Positions 43,753-52,336 are shown, numbered from the stretch's first letter. The stretch: DNA of 64,000 nucleotides from Pirellulales bacterium (GCA_036267355.1 DATAWG010000034.1:23997-87996); one strand, 5' to 3'. Program-made: numbers and translations. Notes: generated from the sequence alone by a model not told the origin.

Positions 43753-45424
43753 AGCGGAGGGCCTCCACGGGATGCAACAACGCGGCGCGCAGCGCGGGCA
43801 GAATGCTGGCCATCACGGCGATCAACAACGTTCCGCCGACAATCCACGATACCGTGGCCGGCTCGACGATGGTCGGAATCTTGTAGAAGTAGTAGATCGC
43901 GGGATCGAACACCTTTTGGCCCGTGAGCCATTCCACGCCGCTACGGATCGTGTTGATGTAATGCACGAAGACCAGACCGAGAACGGTGCCCACGCCCGAT
44001 CCCACGATGCCCAGCGACAGCCCGTAGCTCAAGAAGATTCCCAAGATGCCGCTCGACGATGCGCCGAGCGATTTGAGAATGCCGATGTCGCGCGTCTTTT
44101 CCACGACGATCATGAAGAACGTGGCCAGGATCCCGAATCCGGCCACCGCGATGATCATGAACAACAGGATATTCAGCACCGCGCTTTCCATTTGCACGGC
44201 CGCCAACAGTGGGCCCTGCTTTTCGCGCCACGTCGAAATTGCATAGTTCGGGAATTCGGCCCGCAGCTTGTCGCACACCTGATCGGCGTCGACGCCCGGC
44301 TTAAGCTTGATCTGAATCGACGAAACGTTGCCGATGCCGGTTTGCGGGTCGATCATTCCGCGAAGCTCTTGCAGCTTGCGGAGCGGCACGAACACGAAGT
44401 TCGAGTCGTATTCGCTCATCTTGCTTTCGTAGAAATCGACGACCGTGAACGTATCGCTGACGGCTTTGGGCGGGATGCCGGCATTGGGAAACGTGATCTT
44501 TACGTCGTCGCCCGGGAGCAACAGAAAGCGATCGGTGCCCGTGCGATCGCGAAAACTGCACAGGGCGATGCCGAGTATCGCGCCGGTGAATTGCTCCTTG
44601 CTGGCGTCGAACACGGTGGCTCGTTGCGGTTGGCCTCGATCGAACGGGTTCGCGGCATGTTGCTGAAACGGGTCTTGCCCTAGCTGCGGAATGGCGGCGC
44701 CTTGCTGCGCGGGTTGTCCGGCCGACGACTGGCCGGCTGACTGCGGGCCATTCGCGGCCGGGCCGAAGCTGGGCGGCTCGGGAGCCCCGATTGCCTGGCC
44801 CATAGGCTGATTGGCGGCTGCCCCCGGACCGGGCGATGTGGCAGTGCCGCCTTCGGTCCGGCGCAACAACTCCTGAAACTGCCGATCATGCTCGGCCCGC
44901 ATGCGACGCCATTCCCAGCCGGCGATTTTCATTTCCGGTCGAGGGGCCGATTCGCTGCCGGTTTGATGGTCGTGATCGTCGTAACGGCCATCATGCAGAT
45001 TGAACGTGAGATGCTTCCGATTGTCGGGGTGTTGCAGATACTTGCCAAAATCGCCCACCTCGTTCTGGGTTCGCTCGTCGATGCCGATCAGCATCACTTG
45101 CCGCATGCTGTATTGGCCGCGGGAAAGAAAGCTGAGCATGGCGGGCGTGTGTACCGTGGGGGTCATGCCCGCGATCTGGCCGTTGGCGATTCGCAGGATT
45201 TGCTGCATGTGCCAATCGGGATCGGGAAAGCCCTCGGAGCCGCGCGCTTCGAACACGATATCGCTCAGGATACCGTGAATGCGATCGCGCATTTCATGCG
45301 AGAAGCCGGCCATTACGCTGTTGACGATAATCATCGTCGCCACGCCGAGCATCACGCTGATGATCGACGCCAGCGCGATATACCGAGTGCGCAGGTAGCG
45401 CCAGCAGAGCAATTGTTTATACAT
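43745..45424 (-). CDS. LolC/E-type (FtsX) permease with a disordered insert
   Basis: 559 residues. It opens M-Y-K-Q-L-L-C-W-R-Y-L-R-T-R-Y with a first helix at about 16-38, typical of LolC/E. The periplasmic domain is interrupted at about 165-275 by a Pro/Gln/Gly/Ala-rich, repetitive, presumably disordered stretch. Three FtsX helices come near the end (around 425, 475 and 530), with L-K-S-L-G-A-S near 455 and a conserved L-R-A-A-L-L-H-P-V-E-A-L-R-Y-E tail. It works with the overlapping ABC ATPase and may release lipoproteins from the inner membrane. The insert is longer than in LolC/E of proteobacteria. Confidence 0.87.
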   Translation of the reverse strand: MYKQLLCWRYLRTRYIALASIISVMLGVATMIIVNSVMAGFSHEMRDRIHGILSDIVFEARGSEGFPDPDWHMQQILRIANGQIAGMTPTVHTPAMLSFLSRGQYSMRQVMLIGIDERTQNEVGDFGKYLQHPDNRKHLTFNLHDGRYDDHDHQTGSESAPRPEMKIAGWEWRRMRAEHDRQFQELLRRTEGGTATSPGPGAAANQPMGQAIGAPEPPSFGPAANGPQSAGQSSAGQPAQQGAAIPQLGQDPFQQHAANPFDRGQPQRATVFDASKEQFTGAILGIALCSFRDRTGTDRFLLLPGDDVKITFPNAGIPPKAVSDTFTVVDFYESKMSEYDSNFVFVPLRKLQELRGMIDPQTGIGNVSSIQIKLKPGVDADQVCDKLRAEFPNYAISTWREKQGPLLAAVQMESAVLNILLFMIIAVAGFGILATFFMIVVEKTRDIGILKSLGASSSGILGIFLSYGLSLGIVGSGVGTVLGLVFVHYINTIRSGVEWLTGQKVFDPAIYYFYKIPTIVEPATVSWIVGGTLLIAVMASILPALRAALLHPVEALRYE

Positions 45425-45503
45425 GGCGATGGTCCATCCTTGACCTATGTGCTAAGGCTCGGCCGAAAAATAAATTCCCGCCTTTTTTGAACCCCTCACC
45501 CCG

Positions 45504-45529
45504 CCCTCTCCCGCAAGGGGAGAGGGGCT
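45504..45529. repeat. GC-rich hairpin of the CCCTCTCCC type
   Basis: The sequence CCCTCTCCCGCAAGGGGAGA, followed by GGGG, folds into a 9-bp hairpin with a GCAA loop. It resembles a widespread repeat in planctomycete and other environmental genomes. It lies upstream of the permease gene, in the gap with a family A element. Confidence 0.6.
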
Positions 45530-45568
45530 ATCGAGAAGTTATTTTTCGGCGGAGCCAAACGCTCGACT

Positions 45569-45633
45569 CACGAAACCGCAAGCGAGCCGCACCGCGCCGC
45601 CTGACGTCGAACCGCGCTAGCGGTTTCGCGCGT
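45569..45633. repeat. Interspersed inverted repeat, family A (copy 4)
   Basis: Left arm CACGAAACCGCAAGCGAGCC (45569-45588) and right arm CGCTAGCGGTTTCGCGCGTC (about 45614-45633), imperfect reverse complements, between the permease and lysS. Confidence 0.85.
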
Positions 45634-45674
45634 CTCTTCTGCCTTTTTCCCAACCCTATCCCCTCACCCTCACC

Positions 45675-47159
45675 CTAACTTTCCGGCCGCAGCAGCGGAA
45701 ACAAAATCACATCGCGTATCGACGGCGAATCGGTCAGCAGCATCACCAGCCGATCGATGCCCAGCCCCAAACCGCCTGCCGGCGGCATGCCTTGCCGCAG
45801 CGCGCGGACGAAATCGTGGTCCATCTTGGCCATCGAGTTTTCTTCGTTCTGCCCGGCCAACTGCGTTCGCAATAGTTGTTCTTGCAGATCGGGATCGTTC
45901 AGTTCGGTATAGGCGTTGGCGAGTTCCATGCCTTGAATAAATAGCTCGAACCGCTCGGCGATCGCCGGATTGTCGCGCTTGCGCTTGGTGAGCGGACAGA
46001 TGCTGGCCGGATAGTCGAGCACGAAAATCGGGCCGGCCAGTTGGTCTTCGACCCGCTCCTCGAACACTTCGTTCTTGACCACGTCGGGATGCTTGCCGGC
46101 GGTGTCGAAGCCGATTTGCTCGGCGAGCTTTCGCACGGCCGCTTCGTCGCCGGCAGCGATGCCGGTGGCTTCGGCGAAAAGTTCGTCGTAGCTGCGGCGG
46201 GCAAAAGGCGGCGTGAAGTCGATCGTCTTGCCGCCCCATTGGAGCTTGGAATCCTGCCCGGTCGCACGGATCGCATCGACGATCAATCGCTCGGTGAGGT
46301 CCATCATCGAACGGTAGTCGCCGTAGGCCTGATAAGCTTCGAGCATCGTGAATTCGGGATTATGCCGCGGGCTAATCCCCTCGTTGCGATACACGCGGCC
46401 GAGCTCGTAGACCCGTTCCACCCCGCCGACCAATAGCCGCTTCAAATGCAGTTCCAACGCGATTCGCAGATAAAGCTTGATATCGAGGGCATTGTGGTGG
46501 GTGATGAATGGCCGCGCCGCGGCGCCGCCGGCGATGGCGTGCAGCGTCGGACCTTCGATTTCTACGAAGGCGTCTGCCGCCAACGTGCGGCGGATCGATT
46601 GCACGATCTGCGTGCGGCGCAAGAACCGCTCAAGCACCCCTTCGCCGTGGACCAGATCCAAATATCGCATCCGTTGCCGCAGTTCCGGATCGGCCAAGCC
46701 GTGGTGCTTGTCGGGCGGCGGGTCGAGGGCCTTGGTGAGAAAATGGAGTTGGTCGGCGAAGATCGTCAACTCGCCGGTCCGCGTCTTTTTCAGTTCCCCT
46801 TCGACGCCCAGTAGATCGCCCAAATCGAGACATTCGGCCACGGCCCAATTGCGCTCGCCAACCTGCTTCTTGCCGATGTAGACTTGAATTTGGCCGGTCC
46901 AATCGCGCAAATCGAGAAAAATCAGCTTGCCGGTGTCGCGCATCAGCACGATCCGGCCGGCGACGCGAACTCGCGGGCCATGCTGCTCGGCATGCCGCTC
47001 CGGAGCGTCGGCCGGCGGCGGCGTCACGGTGATTTCGCTCTCGCGACGGCGCACGTCGCCGATCGGCTGCTGGCCGTCGAATCGGCCCCCCCAGGGGTCG
47101 ATCCCGAGCGCGCGGAGCTGATCGAGCTTGTCGCGGCGAGAAGCTAGCAGGTCGGACAT
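45675..47159 (-). CDS. lysS: Lysyl-tRNA synthetase, class II
   Basis: 494 residues from ATG 47159, which gives the usual start (M-S-D-L-L-A-S-R-R-D-K-L-D-Q-L-R); an earlier start at 47213 would read into a repeat. An N-terminal OB-fold (about 60-165) is followed by the class II catalytic core. Motif 1 is near 210-225, motif 2 is F/Y-R-N-E-G-I-S-P-R-H-N-P-E-F-T-M-L-E near 265, and motif 3 is G-L-G-L-G-I-D-R-L-V-M-L near 460. The reaction charges tRNA-Lys. The gene is on its own in the minus orientation with no ribosomal neighbours. Confidence 0.93.
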   Translation of the reverse strand: MSDLLASRRDKLDQLRALGIDPWGGRFDGQQPIGDVRRRESEITVTPPPADAPERHAEQHGPRVRVAGRIVLMRDTGKLIFLDLRDWTGQIQVYIGKKQVGERNWAVAECLDLGDLLGVEGELKKTRTGELTIFADQLHFLTKALDPPPDKHHGLADPELRQRMRYLDLVHGEGVLERFLRRTQIVQSIRRTLAADAFVEIEGPTLHAIAGGAAARPFITHHNALDIKLYLRIALELHLKRLLVGGVERVYELGRVYRNEGISPRHNPEFTMLEAYQAYGDYRSMMDLTERLIVDAIRATGQDSKLQWGGKTIDFTPPFARRSYDELFAEATGIAAGDEAAVRKLAEQIGFDTAGKHPDVVKNEVFEERVEDQLAGPIFVLDYPASICPLTKRKRDNPAIAERFELFIQGMELANAYTELNDPDLQEQLLRTQLAGQNEENSMAKMDHDFVRALRQGMPPAGGLGLGIDRLVMLLTDSPSIRDVILFPLLRPES

Positions 47160-47171
47160 GGGGCGGGCACG

Positions 47172-47266
47172 GCTGTGGGCTTTGAGACTGTGAGGCTTTG
47201 AGGTACGAGGCACAGGACGCTTGCGCGCCCTAATAGTCTCATGGTCTCAAAGCCTCACAGCCTCCT
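47172..47266. repeat. Inverted repeat upstream of lysS, family I
   Basis: The left part contains GACTGTGAGGCTTTGAGG and the right part contains CTCAAAGCCTCACAGCCTCC, an inverted copy with few changes. It sits within the lysS upstream region, so it could overlap its promoter or leader. Confidence 0.75.
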
Positions 47267-47486
47267 TTAACTTCAAGAATCGCAACATTTTAGTGAAACC
47301 GACCCGGGGGTCAATGTCAGCTCTCCCAGGGCTTCCAACGGGGCTCGAAAAACTGGCCCACCCGGGGAATCTGACCCAGAGAAAATGCTAGATTTCCACA
47401 GCACATAGACAAGCGCGCTTGCCGTATTGTTCACTTCCCGCCCGATCCGTTCCCTGCCTCCAAGCACCCCGCAGCACCTCCCAGAA

Positions 47487-47852
47487 ATGACGATCCGAAG
47501 GCCGGGCCTCTATTGCGTCGAACTGCGAACGGCCCGCTGGGAGGCCAGCGTTCGCTGGTATCGCGAAGCGCTGGGGTTGCGGGTGATGGTGCGCGTGGTG
47601 GAAGATGGCTATGCATTGCTCGAGGCCGGCGACACCCGTTTGGCGCTGATCTCCCGGCACCATCCCGGACCGGCCAGTCCGCGTTGGAGCCTGGGTTTCG
47701 AAGTCGACGATCTCGATGGGGCCATCGAACAGTTGGAGCGGGCCGGCTCGCAGGTATCGCGCCCCGAATGCGACCCGGAGGGATTTCGCGAAGTGGTGAC
47801 GTTCGATCCCGACGGCAACACGATTCGCCTTTTCGCCTGGCCGGCGCGATAA
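47487..47852 (+). CDS. VOC (glyoxalase-like) family protein
   Basis: 121 residues from ATG 47487. The fold is a single bleomycin-resistance/glyoxalase unit: V-E-L-R-T-A-R-W-E-A-S-V-R-W-Y-R-E-A-L-G-L-R near 12-33, then A-L-L-E-A-G-D-T-R-L-A-L, W-S-L-G-F-E-V-D-D-L near 68-77, and the closing T-F-D-P-D-G-N-T-I-R-L-F near 106-117. The metal ligand pattern is not complete, so the reaction is unknown. A longer frame to 47427 is possible but adds a poor start. It stands between lysS (opposite strand) and a CoxG-like gene. Confidence 0.75.
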   Translation: MTIRRPGLYCVELRTARWEASVRWYREALGLRVMVRVVEDGYALLEAGDTRLALISRHHPGPASPRWSLGFEVDDLDGAIEQLERAGSQVSRPECDPEGFREVVTFDPDGNTIRLFAWPAR

Positions 47853-48068
47853 AGTAGCAGGCAAACTCCGTATGCCCTCGGCCACTTGAAACGCGTGCCA
47901 CCATCCTGTGCAAGCGTTTCGACCGCGAGCAAGAATCGGCGCTGCGCATGGTTGAAGAAGCAGAGTTTTTGGCGGTGTCCGATGGCGAGCCTGAGTGAAT
48001 CGGCATCGCCGCCGGCGCAGGAACTGCGCCTGCTACGATCATTGCCACACGACGCATTCCTTTTGCCG
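47853..48068. other. Short gap with family F arms, no gene seen
   Basis: A family F arm at 47854-47876 and a possible partner at about 48014-48037 (CTGCGCCTGCTACG) enclose an unremarkable stretch. This suggests one repeat-bounded insert of about 180 bases before the CoxG-like gene. Confidence 0.5.
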
Positions 48069-48545
48069 ATGGCCAGCGACATGTCCTCTCTCACCTTCGG
48101 CGGCGAAGAGAAATTCGACGCCGCGCCCGAACGCGTGTTCGAGCTGTTGACCGATTTGGACCAGCTTTCGGCGGCAATCCCTGATCTGGTCTCGGCCGAC
48201 AAGATCGACGCGCGGACGCTGCAATGCGTGGTGCGGCCGGGGTTTTCGTTTCTCCGCGGAACGCTCCGCGTAACGATCGTGCTCGGGGAAATCGATCGGC
48301 CGGCGTCGGCGGCAATGCATGTCGCGGCCCGCGGCATCGGCACGCAAATCGGCGTCGAAAGCCACATTCGCATTGCTGCCGATTCAACCGGCTCGAAGCT
48401 ATCTTGGACAGCCGAGGTGGTCGAACTCAAAGGGCTGGCCGCAACCGTCGGCCGGAGCCTAATTTCCGCCGCCGCCCAGCAGGTCATCCAAACCGCTTGG
48501 CAGCAAGTCCGCGACAGGCTGAACCAGACCGATGCCGATTCATAA
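48069..48545 (+). CDS. SRPBCC/CoxG-like protein
   Basis: 158 residues from ATG 48069; ATG 48081 is also possible. A-P-E-R-V-F-E-L-L-T-D-L-D-Q-L-S near 18-33 starts a START/Bet v1-like helix-grip fold, as in CO-dehydrogenase subunit G (CoxG). G-x-x-T-x-I-x-V-E-S-H-I-R-I-A-A near 100 and a C-terminal amphipathic helix (L-I-S-A-A-A-Q-Q-V-I-Q-T-A-W-Q-Q-V) near 138 complete it. There is no CO-dehydrogenase in the window, so the CoxG name indicates the fold only. The frame runs on upstream to 47886 without a credible start. Confidence 0.72.
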   Translation: MASDMSSLTFGGEEKFDAAPERVFELLTDLDQLSAAIPDLVSADKIDARTLQCVVRPGFSFLRGTLRVTIVLGEIDRPASAAMHVAARGIGTQIGVESHIRIAADSTGSKLSWTAEVVELKGLAATVGRSLISAAAQQVIQTAWQQVRDRLNQTDADS

Positions 48546-48574
48546 TCGGCCCTACTATCTCGTCCCGTCTCGCC

Positions 48575-48595
48575 CCTCGCTTGCGGTTTCGCGCG
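48575..48595. repeat. Family A single arm
   Basis: CCTCGCTTGCGGTTTCGCGC, continuing G, is one arm of the family A element; no partner arm is nearby. It lies just before the histidine-kinase gene. Confidence 0.7.
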
Positions 48596-48696
48596 TCCGC
48601 GTTTGCCGCGCGCCGCGCCCAATCGCATGTTCCAACCCAATTTTTCGATTACCATACATTAGATTCCCCTGGTTCTTGGAAAACAGTCGGCTTTCC

Positions 48697-50142
48697 ATGC
48701 GTTGGCCCATCCGCCTGCAACTCCTGCTGCCGATGCTTTTGGTCGTGATCGTCGCGATCATCGGCTCGAGCGGCGTATCGGCGGTGTTGGTGGCGAATTC
48801 GATTCGTGCGCGGCAAGAAGAAAATCTGGCCCGCGTCGTGACAACGCTCACCGACGCCTCGTTTCCACTCACCGAATCGGTGCTGTCGAAAATGAGCGGG
48901 CTGTCGGGGGCAAAATTTGTCGCCTTCGACGCGACCGGAACATTGCAAGCGGCTTCGCACCCATTTGCCGAGGCCGATCTCGCTTCGCTCCGCCACTTGC
49001 CACGCACTCGAAAGCTGAGCGGCTTCGCCGAGGGCAATGCCCTTTCGATCGGAGGCGAAAGCTATCTGGCGGCACTGCTGCTCGTGCCCAACCGCGGCGG
49101 CGACGAGGCCGGACCGCTGTCGCTCGCGGTGCTCTATCCCGAGGAGCAATGGTCGGCCGTGCGCCGGCAGGCGATCTACCCGCTATTGGCAGTCGGCGGA
49201 GCGGCAGTGCTCGTGGCAATGCTCGTCACGGCGCTGTTGGCGCGGCGAGTGGTGCAACCGCTGGAAACTTTGCGCCGGCAAGCGGCGGCGATCGAGCAAG
49301 GAGACTTTCGCCCGATGCCCTTGGCTCACCGCAACGATGAAATTCAGGACCTCGCGCGCTCGATCAACCACATGGTCGAGCAATTGGCCCGCTACGAGGC
49401 CGACGTGCGGCAGAACGAACGGCTGCGCACGCTCGGACAGCTCGGCGCCGGCATCGCTCATCAAATCCGCAATGCCGCCACCGGCGCCCGCCTGGCCCTC
49501 GATCTGCATCGCCGCGTTTGCGCAGCAGGAGATGATTCGGAAACGCTCGACGTCGCCGTACGCCAAATGGCCCTGATGGAAACCTATCTGCAACGTTTTT
49601 TGACCCTCGGCCGGCCGCAGCAAACTCGGGCGATGCCCGCGGCGCAACGCCCGCTGGAACTAGCAGCCGTGGTGGAAGATGTGCTTCCACTGGTGCGGCC
49701 GGCCTGCGAGCATGCGCATATCGACCTGCAATTCGTCCGTCCGGCGGAATCGCGCGCCGTCGTTGGCGACAGCCACACGATCGGCCAATTGCTCATTAAC
49801 CTGCTATTGAATGCGATCGAAGCGGCATCGGCCGTTCGCGGCACTGCCGCCAATGGCAGCGGCGGAATCGTCCGGATGGAAATCGGCCGCGAGCCGGATG
49901 GCCGCGTAGTGTGCCGCGTAAGCGACAGCGGGCCGGGGCCGGACGCCGCGGTGGCCGCGCGGCTCGGCGAACCGTTTGTCACCGACAAGCCCGACGGCAC
50001 CGGCCTCGGCCTGGCCGTCGTGCGGCAGATTGCCGAAGAGCACGGCGCCGAATTAAGCTGGCGTCGCGACCTCGGGCTAACGCAATTCACCGTCGCGTTT
50101 CCCGCCGTCGCCAAAGAACCCGTCGCGAACGCCTCGGGTTAG
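48697..50142 (+). CDS. Membrane sensor histidine kinase
   Basis: 481 residues from ATG 48697. Two membrane helices (about 10-34 and 160-183) bracket a 125-residue periplasmic sensor domain with no known family. A HAMP segment follows (R-R-V-V-Q-P-L-E near 183-190), then a dimerisation helix with H255 in A-H-Q-I-R-N; the usual sequence is H-E-L/I-R-N, so a Gln stands at +1. The catalytic domain contains N-L-L-L-N-A-I-E-A near 368, D-S-G-P-G near 410 and G-T-G-L-G-L-A near 430. It would phosphorylate the sigma-54 response regulator encoded 192 bases downstream, the NtrB/NtrC arrangement. A family A inverted repeat lies between the two genes. Confidence 0.9.
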   Translation: MRWPIRLQLLLPMLLVVIVAIIGSSGVSAVLVANSIRARQEENLARVVTTLTDASFPLTESVLSKMSGLSGAKFVAFDATGTLQAASHPFAEADLASLRHLPRTRKLSGFAEGNALSIGGESYLAALLLVPNRGGDEAGPLSLAVLYPEEQWSAVRRQAIYPLLAVGGAAVLVAMLVTALLARRVVQPLETLRRQAAAIEQGDFRPMPLAHRNDEIQDLARSINHMVEQLARYEADVRQNERLRTLGQLGAGIAHQIRNAATGARLALDLHRRVCAAGDDSETLDVAVRQMALMETYLQRFLTLGRPQQTRAMPAAQRPLELAAVVEDVLPLVRPACEHAHIDLQFVRPAESRAVVGDSHTIGQLLINLLLNAIEAASAVRGTAANGSGGIVRMEIGREPDGRVVCRVSDSGPGPDAAVAARLGEPFVTDKPDGTGLGLAVVRQIAEEHGAELSWRRDLGLTQFTVAFPAVAKEPVANASG

Positions 50143-50212
50143 CATGACTCACACGAGTTCGAACATTAGCGACGACGCGCGATAAGGTTAGCCCGAAGCG
50201 CGAGCGAGGAAT

Positions 50213-50277
50213 CGCGAAATCGCAAGCGAGCGCCCGCATTAATCGAGAATCGATGCTCGCTTGCGGTTTCGTGTCGA
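50213..50277. repeat. Interspersed inverted repeat, family A (copy 5)
   Basis: Left arm CGCGAAATCGCAAGCGAGCG (50213-50232) and right arm GCTCGCTTGCGGTTTCGTGT (about 50255-50274). A family B-like half-copy (GGTTAGCCCGAAGCG) adjoins at about 50186-50200. It separates the kinase gene from its response regulator. Confidence 0.85.
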
Positions 50278-50334
50278 ACGTGTAAAGGCGGCCTGCGCGG
50301 CCTTGGCTCAACTTCACTTGTGAGATCTTGCTCC

Positions 50335-51792
50335 ATGCGATTGCTTGTTGTCGATGATGAATCCACGATCTGCTGGGGGCTTTCGCGCCTCGCGAAGGAG
50401 ATGGGCCACGAAGTGGTTACGGCCTCCTCCGCCGAGGCCGGGCTCGAAGCCGCCGCCCGGCAGCCGCCCGATCTCGTGATTCTCGACGTGCGCCTGCCCG
50501 GCATGGATGGTCTCACGGCCATCGAGCATTTTCGGCCGCTCATCGGCACGGCCCCGATCGTGGTCATCACGGCCTACGGCGATCTGGCGACGGCGGTGGA
50601 AACGGTGCGCCGTGGGGCGTTCGAGTATTTGGTAAAACCATTCGATCTTTCGCTCGGGCAGCATGTCATCGAGCGGGCCATGCGATGGCGGACCGAATCG
50701 GCGCAACCGGCGCAATCGCCCGATGCGGCCGGGGCCGGCCCGCATGTGGCAGGGCTGGTCGGCCGTTCGGCCGCGATGCAAGAGGTGTTCAAGCGGATCG
50801 CGCTCGTGGCAGGGTCGGAGGCCTGCGTCCATTTGTCGGGCGAAAGCGGCACGGGCAAGGAATTGATCGCCCGCGCCGTACATCAATTCAGCCGCCGCCA
50901 TGCGGGGCCGTTCGTGGCCGTGAACGTCGCGGCGCTCAGCCCGGCACTGGTGGAAAGCGAGCTATTCGGCCATGTTCGCGGGGCATTCACCGGAGCCGAC
51001 CAACCGCATCGCGGGCTATTGGAGCAATCGCACGGCGGCACGATTTTTCTTGACGAAGTGGCCGAGATTCCAGCCACGTTGCAAGTGAAACTTCTGCGGG
51101 CGGTCGAGCATGGCGACGTGTTGCCGGTCGGTGCCGGCCGGCCGATCGAAATCGATTTGCGGGTCGTTTCGGCGACGCATCGCAATTTGCAAGACCGTGT
51201 GGCCGGCGGTTCATTTCGCCACGATTTATACTTCCGCCTGAGCACGTTTCAGATCGACGTGCCGCCGCTCCGCGCCCGCCGCGACGACATCCGCCCGCTG
51301 GCAGAGTATTTCTTGGCCGCCTTCGCCGAGAAGAGCGGCGCGCCTCCGGCAAGGCTTTCCGCCGAAGCGCTTGCGGAACTCGAACGCCGGCCTTGGTATG
51401 GCAACGTGCGAGAATTGCGAAACGCGATCGAACATGCATTGGTTCTGACTCGGGCGGGCACGATCGGCGTCGAACATCTGCCGCCGCCCGCCGCCGCTCC
51501 GCCCGGCTCGCCCACCCCGCTGGTCGAAAGCGCTGGTTCATCGAGCGACGAAGCGGCGATCGCCGCGCTGGTGCGCCGTTGGGCGGAAGCGCGATTGAAA
51601 AACGGCGGCGCTGCCAATGGCGCCGAAGTCGAGGGCCTGTACGAGCAACTTTTGGGCTTGGTCGAGCCGCCGCTCTTGAAAGCCGTCTTGGCCCAGCATC
51701 ACGGCCAGCGCGCCGCTGCCGCCAAAACCCTCGGCCTGCACCGCATGACCCTGCGCAAAAAACTGACCCAATTCGGCATCGACGACCTTTGA
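50335..51792 (+). CDS. Sigma-54-dependent response regulator (NtrC type)
   Basis: 485 residues from ATG 50335. A receiver domain (1-118) carries D51 in V-I-L-D-V-R-L-P-G, D7/D8 at the start and K101 in L-V-K-P-F. The AAA+ domain (about 138-370) has Walker A G-E-S-G-T-G-K-E at 169-176, G-A-F-T-G-A-D at 216-222, the sigma-54 contact loop, and F-L-D-E-V-A-E near 238. A Fis-type helix-turn-helix near the end (H-H-G-Q-R-A-A-A-A-K-T-L-G-L-H-R-M-T-L-R-K-K-L) binds DNA. It would activate sigma-54 promoters, and rpoN is encoded 4 kb further on. The target genes are unknown. Confidence 0.93.
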   Translation: MRLLVVDDESTICWGLSRLAKEMGHEVVTASSAEAGLEAAARQPPDLVILDVRLPGMDGLTAIEHFRPLIGTAPIVVITAYGDLATAVETVRRGAFEYLVKPFDLSLGQHVIERAMRWRTESAQPAQSPDAAGAGPHVAGLVGRSAAMQEVFKRIALVAGSEACVHLSGESGTGKELIARAVHQFSRRHAGPFVAVNVAALSPALVESELFGHVRGAFTGADQPHRGLLEQSHGGTIFLDEVAEIPATLQVKLLRAVEHGDVLPVGAGRPIEIDLRVVSATHRNLQDRVAGGSFRHDLYFRLSTFQIDVPPLRARRDDIRPLAEYFLAAFAEKSGAPPARLSAEALAELERRPWYGNVRELRNAIEHALVLTRAGTIGVEHLPPPAAAPPGSPTPLVESAGSSSDEAAIAALVRRWAEARLKNGGAANGAEVEGLYEQLLGLVEPPLLKAVLAQHHGQRAAAAKTLGLHRMTLRKKLTQFGIDDL

Positions 51793-51851
51793 CCGCTGCA
51801 TTGCGCAAACGTAACCCGAAACCGGCCGCGCCAGCAAGGGAGCGTCGTTGG

Positions 51852-52205
51852 TCACCAGTCCGTCAAGAATTCAAGCCGATTCCTGAGCGAAATCGCATCC
51901 AATTTACCCACGAGGCGGCGCAATCTGCCAAGCAACTCGCCGATCGGGCATTGGCTTGACACGATGATTCCGGCGTGTGGCTGCCCACGATGAACCCAAG
52001 CCGTATGCAGTGCCGCGAAATGCGCCACGTTGAACGTTACGAGGGTTCGATTTTCGCTCGTCAGCCCAAATCAATTGCGATTCGTCGGATTCTCCGAGCC
52101 GGCCGGCTTCCCGCGTGCTTACGGCGTCGATGCCGGCTTTGCGCAAAGCCGGAGCGACAACGCCGTAAACACATTTTCGTCCGTAAGAAGCTTTGCCGCG
52201 ATCAT
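51852..52205 (-). pseudogene. DUF5615 (PIN-like) toxin-type gene broken by two frameshifts
   Basis: Read on the minus strand from ATG 52205, the first frame gives K-L-L-T-D-E-N-V-F-T-A-L-S. After a shift it continues P-A-L-R-K-A-G-I-D-A-V-S-T-R-E-A-G-R-L-G and S-D-E-S-Q-L-I-W-A-D-E-R. After a second shift it gives R-T-L-V-T-F-N-V-A-H-F, H-A-G-I-I-V-S and I-G-E-L-L-G-R-L-R-R-L, ending with a stop at 51852. These pieces in order match the DUF5615 family, nuclease-like partners of DUF433 antitoxins. The start overlaps an upstream frame by ATGA. The total length fits about 115 residues. The gene is decayed, not a functional toxin. Confidence 0.7.
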
Positions 52206-52336
52206 CCGGATTTGGCAGCGGTCATACGCGATTTGACGGTCGCTTCATCGTCGGCCAAAAGAGCGGCCTCGATTTCGTCGATGTGGTCGTAAGCGTAGGC
52301 CAGCGCATCGTGGTCTGTGCCCTTCCATCCAATACG
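52202..52336 (-). pseudogene. Start-less upstream frame, possible DUF433-like antitoxin remnant
   Basis: A 44-codon frame without a start codon ends in ATGA overlap with the DUF5615 pseudogene. It reads A-L-A-Y-A-Y-D-H-I-D-E-I-E-A-A-L-L-A-D-D-E-A-T, similar in feel to the C-terminus of DUF433-type antitoxins. Its own beginning is missing, and it is in frame with the small gene just upstream (which ends at 52337). The family match is remembered, not computed. Confidence 0.4.

Noticed and set aside
47160-47213. Upstream extension of lysS to a start at 47213
   Set aside because: The extra 18 residues are read from the family I repeat, and ATG 47159 gives the normal LysRS N-terminus.
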